A stretch of DNA of 64,000 bases. Source: Ewingella sp. CoE-038-23. GTDB lineage: Bacteria > Pseudomonadota > Gammaproteobacteria > Enterobacterales > Enterobacteriaceae. The first letter of the stretch is position 1, and each line of letters begins with the position of its first letter. The stretch is from assembly GCF_040419245.1 (NCBI RefSeq), contig NZ_JAZHOH010000001.1:2480001-2544000 (forward strand), written 5' to 3'. A program made the translations under genes and the position numbers. The notes beneath the pieces are model-generated. The model did no database searches. It was not told the DNA's origin and saw only the letters and a program-made list of their open reading frames with translations. Shown piece after piece: positions 56,551 to 64,000 of the stretch.

Positions 56551-57271
56551 AACCCTGCTCCTCTAACTGTTTAACCAAGGTAAAATCGCCGGATTTAACA
56601 ATGCGGCCCTGCCACAAAACGTGCACGTAGTCAGGCTTGATGTAGTCGAGGATACGCTGGTAGTGGGTCACGATAACGAATGAACGTTTGCCGTCACGGA
56701 GGCTGTTAACGCCGTCAGAAACAATTTTCAGCGCATCGATATCCAGACCTGAGTCGGTTTCATCAAGGATACACAGATTTGGCTCAAGAGCCGCCATCTG
56801 CAGGATATCGTTACGTTTTTTCTCACCGCCGGAGAAGCCGACGTTGACAGAACGGGTCAGCAAATCTTCTGGCATTTTCAGCATGGCAATTTTTTCTTCG
56901 ATGAAATCAGCGAAGTCAAAACGGTCCATGGGTGCCTGACCGCGGTACTTGCGTACGGCGTTAACGGCGGTTTGCAGGAAGAAGTGGTTGGTGACGCCAG
57001 GGATCTCAACCGGGTACTGGAAGGCCATGAATACGCCTTCGCCTGCCCGCTCTTCTGGGTCCAGGTCCAGCAGGTCTTTACCGTTGAATTCAACAGTACC
57101 GTCGGTGACTTCGTAGTCCTCGCGTCCGGCCAGCGTCGCGGAAAGCGTACTTTTACCGGAGCCGTTCGGGCCCATAATAGCGTGCACTTCCCCTGGTTTG
57201 ATCTCGAGATCAAGCCCTTTAAGAATTTCCTTTTCTTCGACACGGACTTTTAAATTCTTGATGCTTAACAT
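56525..57271 (-). CDS. sufC: SufC, Fe-S assembly ATPase
   Basis: ABC-type ATPase that drives the SufBC2D scaffold. It has 248 residues from the ATG at 57271 (MLSIKNLKVRVEEKEILKGLDLEI), with AAGGA five bases upstream. A frame start at 57322 adds 17 residues of no homology. Walker A is GPNGSGKST (about 34-42), the signature is FSGGEKKR, Walker B is LCILDETDSGLD, and the H-loop is VTHYQR. Separated from sufB by 173 structured bases, unusually wide for this operon. Confidence 0.97.
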   Translation of the reverse strand: MLSIKNLKVRVEEKEILKGLDLEIKPGEVHAIMGPNGSGKSTLSATLAGREDYEVTDGTVEFNGKDLLDLDPEERAGEGVFMAFQYPVEIPGVTNHFFLQTAVNAVRKYRGQAPMDRFDFADFIEEKIAMLKMPEDLLTRSVNVGFSGGEKKRNDILQMAALEPNLCILDETDSGLDIDALKIVSDGVNSLRDGKRSFVIVTHYQRILDYIKPDYVHVLWQGRIVKSGDFTLVKQLEEQGYGWLTDQE

Positions 57272-57444
57272 ACGTATCCTTGAGTTTGCGCCTGCGCGCT
57301 CATAATTCTGTGGTTCTTTCACTGGTTCAGTCGTTCAATTTCCAGCGCTCGTCTAAATCGTCTTCTCACGGGAAAGAAGTGGGTGGACGAGCGGGAAAAG
57401 CGTCAGTTCTCTTTATATAGCGTTGTTATATAAGAGAAAGAGAA
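57272..57444 (-). other. Structured 173-base spacer between sufB and sufC
   Basis: Two inverted repeats. Right after the sufB stop, TTCTCTTTATATA (57407-57419) pairs with TATATAAGAGAA (57427-57438) with one bulge. Then CGCTCGTC (57346-57353) pairs with GACGAGCG (57386-57393), enclosing CTTCT/AGAAG (57362-57366 and 57375-57379). Neither has a T tract on the minus strand. In E. coli sufB and sufC are nearly adjacent. No ORF is supported. Confidence 0.6.
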
Positions 57445-58968
57445 TCACCCGACGCTGTGCTCAAGGCTGATAGCCAGAAGCTTCTGGGCCTCAACGGCAA
57501 ACTCCAGCGGCAGCTCAGAGAAGACATCCTTACAGAAGCCATTAACAATCATCGAAATCGCATCGTCTTCGCTGATACCGCGTTGTAAGCAGTAGAACAG
57601 CTGGTCGTCGCCGATTTTCGAGGTGGTTGCTTCGTGCTCAAGCTGGGCAGTGTTGTTGCGCACTTCCACATAAGGGAAAGTATGCGCGGCACTGTCTGGG
57701 CCGATAAGCATGGAGTCACACTGAGTAAAGTTACGGGCATTCTCAGCCGTTGGCAGAATCTTGACCAGACCACGATAGCTGTTCTGGCTGTGACCGGCAG
57801 AGATACCTTTAGAGATAATGGTCGACTTGGTGTTTTTACCAATGTGGATCATTTTGGTACCGGTGTCGGCCTGCTGCTTACCGCTGGTCAGCGCGACAGA
57901 GAAGAATTCACCGATTGAGTTATCCCCTTTTAGGATAACGCTCGGGTATTTCCACGTGATCGCGGAGCCAGTTTCAGACTGAGTCCAAGACATTTTTGAA
58001 CCTGAACCTTCACACAGTGCGCGTTTGGTCACGAAGTTCAGTATCCCGCCGCTGCTGTCTTTACTGCCGGAGAACCAGTTCTGCACGGTGGAATATTTCA
58101 CTTCGGCATCTTTGTGCAGAATGACTTCAACCACCGCCGCGTGCAGCTGATAGGTGTCGCGCACCGGGGCAGAACAGCCCTCGATGTAGCTCACGTAGCT
58201 GCCTTCGTCGGCAATCAGAATAGTACGTTCGAACTGACCGGTTTTCGCCGCGTTAATACGGAAATAAGTGGACAGTTCCATCGGGCAGCGCACGCCTTTT
58301 GGTACATAAACGAAAGTACCGTCAGAGGCCACGGCAGCATTCAGTGCAGCAAAGAAGTTATCTTGCGCAGGCACCACGGTACCGAGGTACTTGCGCACCA
58401 AGTCCGGGTATTCATGAATGGCTTCGCCGAAGGAGCAGAAAATCACGCCGGATTCAGACAGTTTTTCACGGTAAGTGGTGGAGACGGAAACGGAGTCGAA
58501 GATTGCATCGACCGCCACTTCTTTGCCTTCACGAACCGGAACACCGAGCTGTTCGAACGCTTTTTCTACTTCGCTGGTCAGGTAATTTTTGCCGTCAACT
58601 GCAGGCACGCCCAGCGAATCTGCTGGAGGCTGCTGCGTGGCACCCGGCTGAGAACCACAGGTATCATCACAGCTGCCGCAGGAAGGTGCGGAGTAGTAGC
58701 TGTAATCCTGATAGTCGAGCGGCGTGTAATACGCTTTCAACCAGTGTGGCTCTTCCATTTTCAGCCAAGCATGATAAGCCTGCAGACGGAACTCCAGCAT
58801 CCACTCAGGCTCATTGCGCTTCGCGGAAATGGCACGCACCACATCTTCGTTGATGCCAGATGCTAATTCATCGGTTGCCAGCTGAGTGAAGAACCCTTCC
58901 TTGTATTTCGTCTCCTCGCCGACCCAAGACTGCACATTGTCTGGAATTTCTACGTTGCTTCGTGACAT
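57445..58968 (-). CDS. sufB: SufB, Fe-S assembly scaffold subunit
   Basis: Scaffold on which the nascent cluster forms, receiving sulfur from SufE. It has 507 residues (E. coli 495). The extra length lies in the linker after the N-terminal Cys motif ([15 protein letters not shown], then a Pro/Asp-rich stretch to about 130). The core with conserved Cys and His runs to [51 protein letters not shown]. Second gene of the operon, 30 bases after sufA. Confidence 0.97.
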   Translation of the reverse strand: MSRSNVEIPDNVQSWVGEETKYKEGFFTQLATDELASGINEDVVRAISAKRNEPEWMLEFRLQAYHAWLKMEEPHWLKAYYTPLDYQDYSYYSAPSCGSCDDTCGSQPGATQQPPADSLGVPAVDGKNYLTSEVEKAFEQLGVPVREGKEVAVDAIFDSVSVSTTYREKLSESGVIFCSFGEAIHEYPDLVRKYLGTVVPAQDNFFAALNAAVASDGTFVYVPKGVRCPMELSTYFRINAAKTGQFERTILIADEGSYVSYIEGCSAPVRDTYQLHAAVVEVILHKDAEVKYSTVQNWFSGSKDSSGGILNFVTKRALCEGSGSKMSWTQSETGSAITWKYPSVILKGDNSIGEFFSVALTSGKQQADTGTKMIHIGKNTKSTIISKGISAGHSQNSYRGLVKILPTAENARNFTQCDSMLIGPDSAAHTFPYVEVRNNTAQLEHEATTSKIGDDQLFYCLQRGISEDDAISMIVNGFCKDVFSELPLEFAVEAQKLLAISLEHSVG

Positions 58969-58998
58969 GTTGGTTACATCGCTTCGTTTACAATAATG

Positions 58999-59370
58999 TT
59001 AGACACCAAAGCTCTCGCCACACCCGCAGGCATGTTGAGCTTTAGGATTATTGAATTTAAATATCTGATTCAGTCCTTCGCGGACGAAATCCACCTCGGT
59101 GCCATCAATGAAAGGCATTGCCTTCAACGGGATGAACAACTTGGCACCATCGTGTTCAAACACCAGATCATCGCCGGCTGGCTGCTTAGTCAGATCGAGG
59201 ACATACGCGAATCCCGCGCAGCCTGACTGCTTCACAGAGAGCTGTAGCCCTTTAACTTCTGGATCTTGGTTGATGAGCGTTTTGACCTGCTTAGCCGCAG
59301 AGTCAGTCAACGTCACACCTTTCCAAATGTTCTCATCTAAAGAGAACGTGCCGACTGTTTCAGTTTGCAT
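58999..59370 (-). CDS. sufA: SufA, A-type Fe-S carrier
   Basis: Carrier that takes clusters from SufBCD to target proteins. It has 123 residues. The three A-type Cys are in KQSGCAGFAYVLD (about Cys51) and near the C-terminus HACGCGESFGV (CGC). AGGTAGG lies just before the ATG. First gene of the operon; the promoter at 59419-59446 has a Fur-like site in its spacer. Confidence 0.96.
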   Translation of the reverse strand: MQTETVGTFSLDENIWKGVTLTDSAAKQVKTLINQDPEVKGLQLSVKQSGCAGFAYVLDLTKQPAGDDLVFEHDGAKLFIPLKAMPFIDGTEVDFVREGLNQIFKFNNPKAQHACGCGESFGV

Positions 59371-59418
59371 CTGTCCTACCTCATCGTTTCAGGGTCATAG
59401 ACAAGACCTATTGTGCCT

Positions 59419-59446
59419 ATTCTAGTGATAACAGGTATCACTTCAA
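59419..59446 (-). promoter_or_regulatory. suf promoter with a Fur-like operator in its spacer
   Basis: On the minus strand: TTGAAG (59441-59446), 16-base spacer, TAGAAT (59419-59424). The palindrome AGTGATA-N5-TATCACT (59424-59442) fills the spacer; its core fits the 7-1-7 Fur consensus (TGATAAT-N-ATTATCA) at 11 of 14 positions. suf is Fur-repressed in E. coli, so this is the expected logic. Confidence 0.7.
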
Positions 59447-59825
59447 CCTCTTGTTTTAAGAGGGTATAGCGATTTAGCGTGAGGAACTTCACTCTACGCT
59501 TACGCTTTCCAAGGCTGGCCGCTGGCGGGTCTTCAACACCGCGACCATCAACTAATTGAATAAGTTGTCAATTTTTTGTTAAAAAAAATCTAATTGCCGA
59601 TTTTCAATCGAAAAAAATAATGTTCCTGATCACTATTATAAAACATTCATCGGAAATACCTATTTATGAATTCGTTCTTTTATAGTCAGGAAATGCCTTT
59701 TTTCGCCCCCATTTCCGCACTTTTAACAGGGATATTCCGCTTATTTATAGGTCTACAAATCGACAAATAAAAATCCACTGGCTGATTGATCACCCGCCGC
59801 TTTGCAAATATGATAAGTTCCACTT

Positions 59826-59840
59826 TGATAATGGTTATCA
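59826..59840. promoter_or_regulatory. Fur box before the unknown gene
   Basis: TGATAATGGTTATCA matches the 7-1-7 Fur consensus at 13 of 14 positions. It ends 23 bases before the ATG at 59864, so it would overlap the promoter or start of that gene. Predicts induction under iron limitation. Confidence 0.82.
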
Positions 59841-59863
59841 TTCACAAAATTGGACTGCTGCTA

Positions 59864-60268
59864 ATGACTCAATCGGTTAATGCATGGCTGCAAACTAAAA
59901 TCGACGAATACAAATTCAGCGTGCGTGATGCCACGGTAGATTTTTATATGGCGGAAGCCGCGCTGCAAAGAGTTGATGCCGAAATCAGCCAGCTCAAGCG
60001 CTTCAACAGTATCTGTCTGGACATGGCGAACATGTGCCTGCAAAACGGTGATGACCACAGCTACCTTCACGCGCTGTGTAAATTACATAACCGGCTTATT
60101 TTAGAAATAAATACCGCTCACCGTAATGAGCTATTCCGCGTGCAGAGTTATCACTTTGCCCGCCATACGTTAAAACTGATTTGTCACTATTATGCCATGA
60201 TGGGCATCTGGGACAAAGCGACAGCCTTTCAAACTGACTTTGTAAAACGCGTCCCCTTTCAGCTTTAG
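59864..60268 (+). CDS. Uncharacterised, predicted Fur-regulated helical protein
   Basis: 134 residues, no signal peptide or membrane segment, apparently all alpha-helical. I recognise no family. Cys and His are unusually frequent: Cys51, 58, 72, 107 and His65, 69, 75, 86, 97, 101, 108, including the spacing C-x6-H-x3-H-x2-C-x2-H at 58-75 that could bind iron or heme. The start at 59864 is chosen because the Fur box lies just before it; an earlier in-frame ATG (59786) would put the Fur box inside the gene. The ribosome site is weak. It occupies the place of ydiH/rydB in E. coli, divergent from suf, and ends before a convergent terminator. Confidence 0.65.
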   Translation: MTQSVNAWLQTKIDEYKFSVRDATVDFYMAEAALQRVDAEISQLKRFNSICLDMANMCLQNGDDHSYLHALCKLHNRLILEINTAHRNELFRVQSYHFARHTLKLICHYYAMMGIWDKATAFQTDFVKRVPFQL

Positions 60269-60307
60269 CGTCAATTCAATCAATTAGCCCCATGGCTTGC
60301 CGCCAAT

Positions 60308-60340
60308 AAAAAAGGCAGACATAGCGAAATATGTCTGCCT
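60308..60340 (-). terminator. Intrinsic terminator of the ydiJ-menI operon
   Basis: Perfect 11-bp stem AGGCAGACATA (60313-60323) / TATGTCTGCCT (60330-60340) with, on the minus strand, a run of six T. It may also stop the gene from the left. Confidence 0.9.
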
Positions 60341-60368
60341 GATGCACATCTATTAACATTTCAGTCGA

Positions 60369-60785
60369 TCAATCGATGATCATCGTGGTTAGCCGCGAAA
60401 TGCAGCACAGCCTCTCCTGCTCGTCGAAAATCTCAATCTGCCACACCTGGTTACGCCTGCCGGTGTGCAGTGCGCGGCACACGCCCTTCACCCTGCCCTT
60501 GGTTGCCGAGCGCAGGTGGTTGGCGTTGATCTCGACGCCCACCACTTTCTGCTCGCCCTCGCTGCACAGGTAGCCCGCCATCGAACCCATCGACTCCGCC
60601 AGCACCACGGAAGCGCCGCCGTGCAACAGGCCGAACGGCTGGGTGGTCCTTTGGTCGACAGGCATGGTGGCCTCAAGGTGGTCGTCAGCCAGCAGCGTGA
60701 ACTCAATGCCCACGTGCCCGACCATGCAGCCCTGCCCGCTGGCGTTTAGCGCCTCAAGGGTGGTTTGCCGTTTCCACAATGTCAT
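60369..60785 (-). CDS. menI: MenI, 1,4-dihydroxy-2-naphthoyl-CoA thioesterase
   Basis: Hot-dog thioesterase (YdiI) acting in menaquinone synthesis. It has 138 residues. The PaaI-type motif QPFGLLHGGASVVLAESMGSMAGY holds the family His (about 55) and catalytic Glu (about 64). VVGVEINANHLRSA and GRRNQVWQIEIFDE are conserved. Fifteen bases after ydiJ, so probably cotranscribed, as in E. coli. Confidence 0.95.
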   Translation of the reverse strand: MTLWKRQTTLEALNASGQGCMVGHVGIEFTLLADDHLEATMPVDQRTTQPFGLLHGGASVVLAESMGSMAGYLCSEGEQKVVGVEINANHLRSATKGRVKGVCRALHTGRRNQVWQIEIFDEQERLCCISRLTTMIID

Positions 60786-60800
60786 AGGGTTTCCTTTCCG

Positions 60801-63800
60801 TTAAGGGATCATTTCCAGCAAGGCTTGCAACGGATGGCGCAGCCCATTGCCTTCAATACGTTTTACCTGACTGCGGCACGAATAGCCGGTCGCCAGACAG
60901 CGCTGGCGCGGCAGACGCTGTAAGGATTGGTGCCATGACAGCTCGTAAATACCTAGCGAGTTTTGGATATTCTTGCTCTCGTGGCCGTAAGTCCCCGCCA
61001 TGCCGCAGCAGCCGACGCTGACGTTTTCCAGCTTGGCGCCGTAGCGGGCGAAAATATCCCCCCACTGCTTGCCGCTGGTTGGCAGCGCCGTGCTTTCCGT
61101 ACAGTGGCCGAACAGATACCAAGACTCGCCGCTTTGCTGCTGCTCCGGGCGGTCCGCCAGCAAGGTGCTCAGCCACTCGTGGACCAATTGCACCTCAAAC
61201 GAGCCGCGCGCTTCGCCCAGGATCTCTTTGTATTCATCGCGATAGCAAAGCACCAAGGCAGGATCGACGCCCACCAGCGGCATGCCCAACTGCGCCACGC
61301 GGTTGAGGAAGATGGAAGTTTTCTTGGCGGTTTTGGCGAAACGCTGCAAGAAGCCTTTGATGTGCTGCGCCTTGCCGTTCGGTGAAAACGGCAGCAAGAC
61401 GGGCTTCAAGCCCAGCTTCTCTACTAGCCGCACGAAATCGGCCACCACCTGTGCATCGTAATAGCTGGTGAAGGGGTCCTGCACAATCAGTACATACTGG
61501 TTGCGCTGGGCAGGACTAATTTTCTCCAACTGCTCCAGCGTCATGGTGGTCGCGTTATGCCCCAGCAGCTGTTGGCGCAGGGTTGGCGTAGATAGCAGCG
61601 GCAGATCGACCATGCCGATGCTTTTGCGACTCATCTCTCGCACCCAAGGCTGGCTAAAGAAGAAGTTGAACACCTTCGGCGCCTTCGCCATCAGCGGCGT
61701 ATAGCTTTCCACTCCGGCGACCAAATGGTCACGCATCGGGCGCAGATAGCGCGTGTGGTAGAGCTGCAAGAAGCGCGAGCGGAAGCCCGGCACGTCGATT
61801 TTTATCGGGCACTGGGTCGAGCAAGCCTTACAGGCCAGACAGCCGGACATCGCCTCTTTCACTTCATGAGAGAAATCGTACTCGCCCTTATTGGCATGCC
61901 AGGTATTGCGCGTCCGATCGATAAGCCCGCGGAAGCTCATTCCTTGCTGCGGCAAGGCATTTTCCAGCGCCAGCGGATCTACGCCCTGCTCTGCCAGCAG
62001 ACGCAGCCATTCGCGCACCAGGCCGGCACGGCCTTTCGGCGAGTGAATGCGGCTGCCGGTAATTTTCATTGACGGGCACATCGGGCTTTTCACATCAAAG
62101 TTAAAGCACAGGCCGTTGCCGTTACACTCCATCGCGCCACGGAAGGACTGGCGAACCTCGAGAGGAATGCGTCGATCAAAGGTGCCGCGCTTGACCGCGT
62201 CCACTTTCATCATCGGCTCGTCGTTGTCTAAAGGCGCACAAATCTTGCCGGGGTTGAGCCGATTGTCCGGGTCGAAGACCGATTTAATGCGGCGCAGCTC
62301 GTGGAACAGCTCTTCGCCGAAGAAGGCCGGGCTGTATTCGGCGCGGAAGCCTTTACCATGCTCGCCCCACAACAGGCCGCCGTATTTGGCAGTTAACGCC
62401 ACTACTTGGTCGGAAATCTGCTTCAGCAGGACTTCTTGTTGCGGGTCACACATATCCAGAGCCGGGCGGACGTGAAGCACCCCGGCGTCGACGTGGCCGA
62501 ACATACCGTAACTCAGGTTATGACTGTCGAGCAGCGCGCGGAATTCAACAATATAGTCAGCCAGATGCTGCGGCGGCACGCAGGTGTCTTCGGCAAACGG
62601 CAGCGGCTTGGCCTGCCCTTTGGCATTCCCTAGCAGGCCGACGGCCTTTTTGCGCATATTGTAAATACGCTCAATGCCTGGCAGGTCGGCGCAAATCTGA
62701 TAGCCAATCACCCCGGCTTCGCCGTCGCTGATTAAACTGTCGAGGCGTTCACAAAGCGATTCAACCTGACGCTCGATCAACACGCCGTCATCACCTGCGA
62801 ACTCGACAATATTCAGCCCCTGCATGTCTTTGCCGGGGACGTCGGTAATGTAGTCACGCACGGTGTGCCAGACGATATCTTCCCGCGCCAGATTCAGCAC
62901 TTTGGAGTCGACCGTTTCCACCGACAGGGCATTGGCCTCAACCATCAGCGGCGCATTGCGCAGCGCGGAGTTGAAAGAGTCATATTTAATATTGACCAGA
63001 CGGCGCACTTTCGGGATTGGCGTGATGTTCAGCCGCGCTTCGGTGATAAAGGCCAGCGATCCTTCTGAACCCGTGAGGATGCGAGTCAGGTTGAAGTTTT
63101 GCAGGTCGTCGCTTAATACGTGGCGCAAGTCATAACCGGTGAGGAAGCGGTTAAGTTTGGGGAATTTTTCGATAACCAGCGCGCGGTTGTCGCGGCAGCT
63201 ATCTAACACGGTGCGATAAATCCGACCAATCACCGAATTCTCTTCACCCAGCTTGTCAGCCAGCGCCGTCGGCATGGAGGTGGTGTCGAGCATCTCGCCG
63301 CCAATCACAATCGCCCGCAGCCCGAGAACGTGGTCTGAGGTTTTGCCATACACCAGTGAACCCTGACCCGAAGCGTCGGTGTTGATCATGCCACCCAGCG
63401 TCGCGCGGTTACTGGTCGACAGCTCAGGGGAGAAGAAATAGCCGAGTGGGCGCAAATAGTCATTCAGCTGGTCTTTAATCACCCCCGCTTCAACCTTCAC
63501 CCAGCCCTGCTCGACGTTAACATCTAGGATGCGATTCATATGACGGGACATATCAACCACAATTCCCCGGTTTAACGACTGGCCGTTGGTGCCAGTACCA
63601 CCGCCGCGCGGGGTGAATACCAGAGATTTAAAACGCTCCTGCCCGGCGAGACGCGCCAATAAGGCCACGTCAGAGGTCGCCATCGGGAACAGCACGGCAT
63701 CCGGCAGCAGCTGATAGACGCTATTGTCGGTCGCCATCGTCAATCTATCGGCGTAGCTGGTTGTCACATCGCCGGTGAACCCGTCTTTTTTTAACGCTTC

Positions 63801-63857
63801 CAAAAAATCGAGCACCAGTTGAATGACGCCGGGTGCCTGTGAAATCTGTGGGATCAT
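60801..63857 (-). CDS. ydiJ: YdiJ, FAD/Fe-S D-2-hydroxyacid dehydrogenase
   Basis: Large flavoprotein reported to oxidise D-2-hydroxyglutarate in E. coli. It has 1018 residues, the same length as E. coli. The N-terminal PCMH-type FAD domain (about 45-275) contains TPRGGGTGTNGQSLNRGIVVDMSRHMN and STSNRATLGGMINTDASGQGS. The FAD-oxidase C-domain to about 530 contains YGMFGHVDAGVLHVRP and LLWGEHGKGFRAEY. Then come a 4Fe-4S ferredoxin motif (CLACKACSTQCPIKID, about 670-685) and CCG-type Cys segments at the end (SVGCCGMAGTYGHE). First gene with menI. Upstream, 63858-64000 shows no further gene. Confidence 0.96.
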   Translation of the reverse strand: MIPQISQAPGVIQLVLDFLEALKKDGFTGDVTTSYADRLTMATDNSVYQLLPDAVLFPMATSDVALLARLAGQERFKSLVFTPRGGGTGTNGQSLNRGIVVDMSRHMNRILDVNVEQGWVKVEAGVIKDQLNDYLRPLGYFFSPELSTSNRATLGGMINTDASGQGSLVYGKTSDHVLGLRAIVIGGEMLDTTSMPTALADKLGEENSVIGRIYRTVLDSCRDNRALVIEKFPKLNRFLTGYDLRHVLSDDLQNFNLTRILTGSEGSLAFITEARLNITPIPKVRRLVNIKYDSFNSALRNAPLMVEANALSVETVDSKVLNLAREDIVWHTVRDYITDVPGKDMQGLNIVEFAGDDGVLIERQVESLCERLDSLISDGEAGVIGYQICADLPGIERIYNMRKKAVGLLGNAKGQAKPLPFAEDTCVPPQHLADYIVEFRALLDSHNLSYGMFGHVDAGVLHVRPALDMCDPQQEVLLKQISDQVVALTAKYGGLLWGEHGKGFRAEYSPAFFGEELFHELRRIKSVFDPDNRLNPGKICAPLDNDEPMMKVDAVKRGTFDRRIPLEVRQSFRGAMECNGNGLCFNFDVKSPMCPSMKITGSRIHSPKGRAGLVREWLRLLAEQGVDPLALENALPQQGMSFRGLIDRTRNTWHANKGEYDFSHEVKEAMSGCLACKACSTQCPIKIDVPGFRSRFLQLYHTRYLRPMRDHLVAGVESYTPLMAKAPKVFNFFFSQPWVREMSRKSIGMVDLPLLSTPTLRQQLLGHNATTMTLEQLEKISPAQRNQYVLIVQDPFTSYYDAQVVADFVRLVEKLGLKPVLLPFSPNGKAQHIKGFLQRFAKTAKKTSIFLNRVAQLGMPLVGVDPALVLCYRDEYKEILGEARGSFEVQLVHEWLSTLLADRPEQQQSGESWYLFGHCTESTALPTSGKQWGDIFARYGAKLENVSVGCCGMAGTYGHESKNIQNSLGIYELSWHQSLQRLPRQRCLATGYSCRSQVKRIEGNGLRHPLQALLEMIP

Positions 63858-64000
63858 TTATTTCGACTCTATTTTGTTGTTGTTTGCCGGGCCCTGTTCA
63901 TTACCCAACATAAAAACTAACATACTTCGTTTTCACGCGCTTCGTCTGCGTAAGGTTGACTATAATCATCCACCGATAGCGCCTGCACGCACAGATGTCT

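Larger units (their letters stand above)
59371..59863. other. Divergent control region between sufA and the unknown gene at 59864
   Basis: 493 bases. The left end carries the suf promoter and a Fur-like palindrome (listed separately). Beyond it a hairpin AACCTCTT / AAGAGGGT lies at 59445-59465. The middle (59550-59780) is AT-rich and would suit IHF or OxyR binding, but no site is clear. The right end carries a strong Fur box. No ORF was supported. Confidence 0.5.

Noticed and set aside
58114..58866. 250-codon frame opposite sufB
   Set aside because: Antisense shadow of a conserved gene without motif support.

Overview
The window is a stretch of chromosome from a gammaproteobacterium of the order Enterobacterales. 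Nearly every gene has a close E. coli counterpart, and long blocks keep the E. coli order: psp, sap, dtpA, gstA-pdxY-tyrS-pdxH-mliC-anmK-slyB-slyA-ydhIJK-ydhF-ydhL-nemRA-gloA-rnt-grxD-mepH-ynhF-purR-punR-punC-cfa-ribE-mdtK-tRNA-Val x2-pykF-lpp-ldtE-suf-menI-ydiJ. The accessory insertions, a pspABCD-ycjXF operon and the absence of sodB beside mepH suggest a Yersiniaceae-type lineage rather than Escherichia. That is inference; the genus cannot be fixed from this sequence alone.

Layout. 1-2.2 kb: an apparent microcin locus. It has a CvaA-type secretion adaptor on the minus strand, the first codons of an overlapping downstream gene cut by the window edge, and a divergent 63-residue peptide with a Gly-Ala type leader and its own terminator. 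2.2-7.6 kb: the phage-shock operon with a sigma-54 promoter, and the divergent activator pspF. 7.8-9.1 kb: a Zur-box controlled zinc GTPase. 9.2-14.6 kb: the sapABCDF peptide transporter. 14.8-16 kb: a two-domain AhpD-like protein. 16.6-18.1 kb: dtpA. 18.2-24.4 kb: an accessory block absent from this place in E. coli: a hydrolase, an MBL-fold enzyme and LysR regulator, a small membrane protein, a PAS-GGDEF-EAL protein and a DapA paralogue. 24.5-46.8 kb: core genes for vitamin B6 metabolism, tyrosyl-tRNA, stress regulators, electrophile detoxification (nemRA, gloA), RNase T, glutaredoxin 4, a murein endopeptidase, purine regulation and cyclopropane fatty acids. 46.8-53.3 kb: riboflavin synthase, an MDR pump, two identical tRNA-Val genes, pyruvate kinase I, Braun lipoprotein and an L,D-transpeptidase. 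53.5-60.3 kb: the sufABCDSE Fe-S operon and a divergent, uncharacterised gene, both behind Fur-box-like sites. 60.3-63.9 kb: menI and ydiJ.

Several units read as envelope and metal homeostasis: psp and sap (membrane stress and peptide defence), slyB/slyA/mliC/lpp/ldtE/mepH (envelope), the Zur-linked GTPase, and the Fur-linked suf operon with the unknown Cys/His-rich gene.

The most novel items are the microcin-like locus, the Fur-box gene at 59.9 kb, the degenerate GGDEF domain in an otherwise intact EAL protein, and a structured 173-base spacer inside the suf operon. No IS element, CRISPR array, rRNA or phage was seen. All motif, promoter and terminator calls are by eye; no database search was run.
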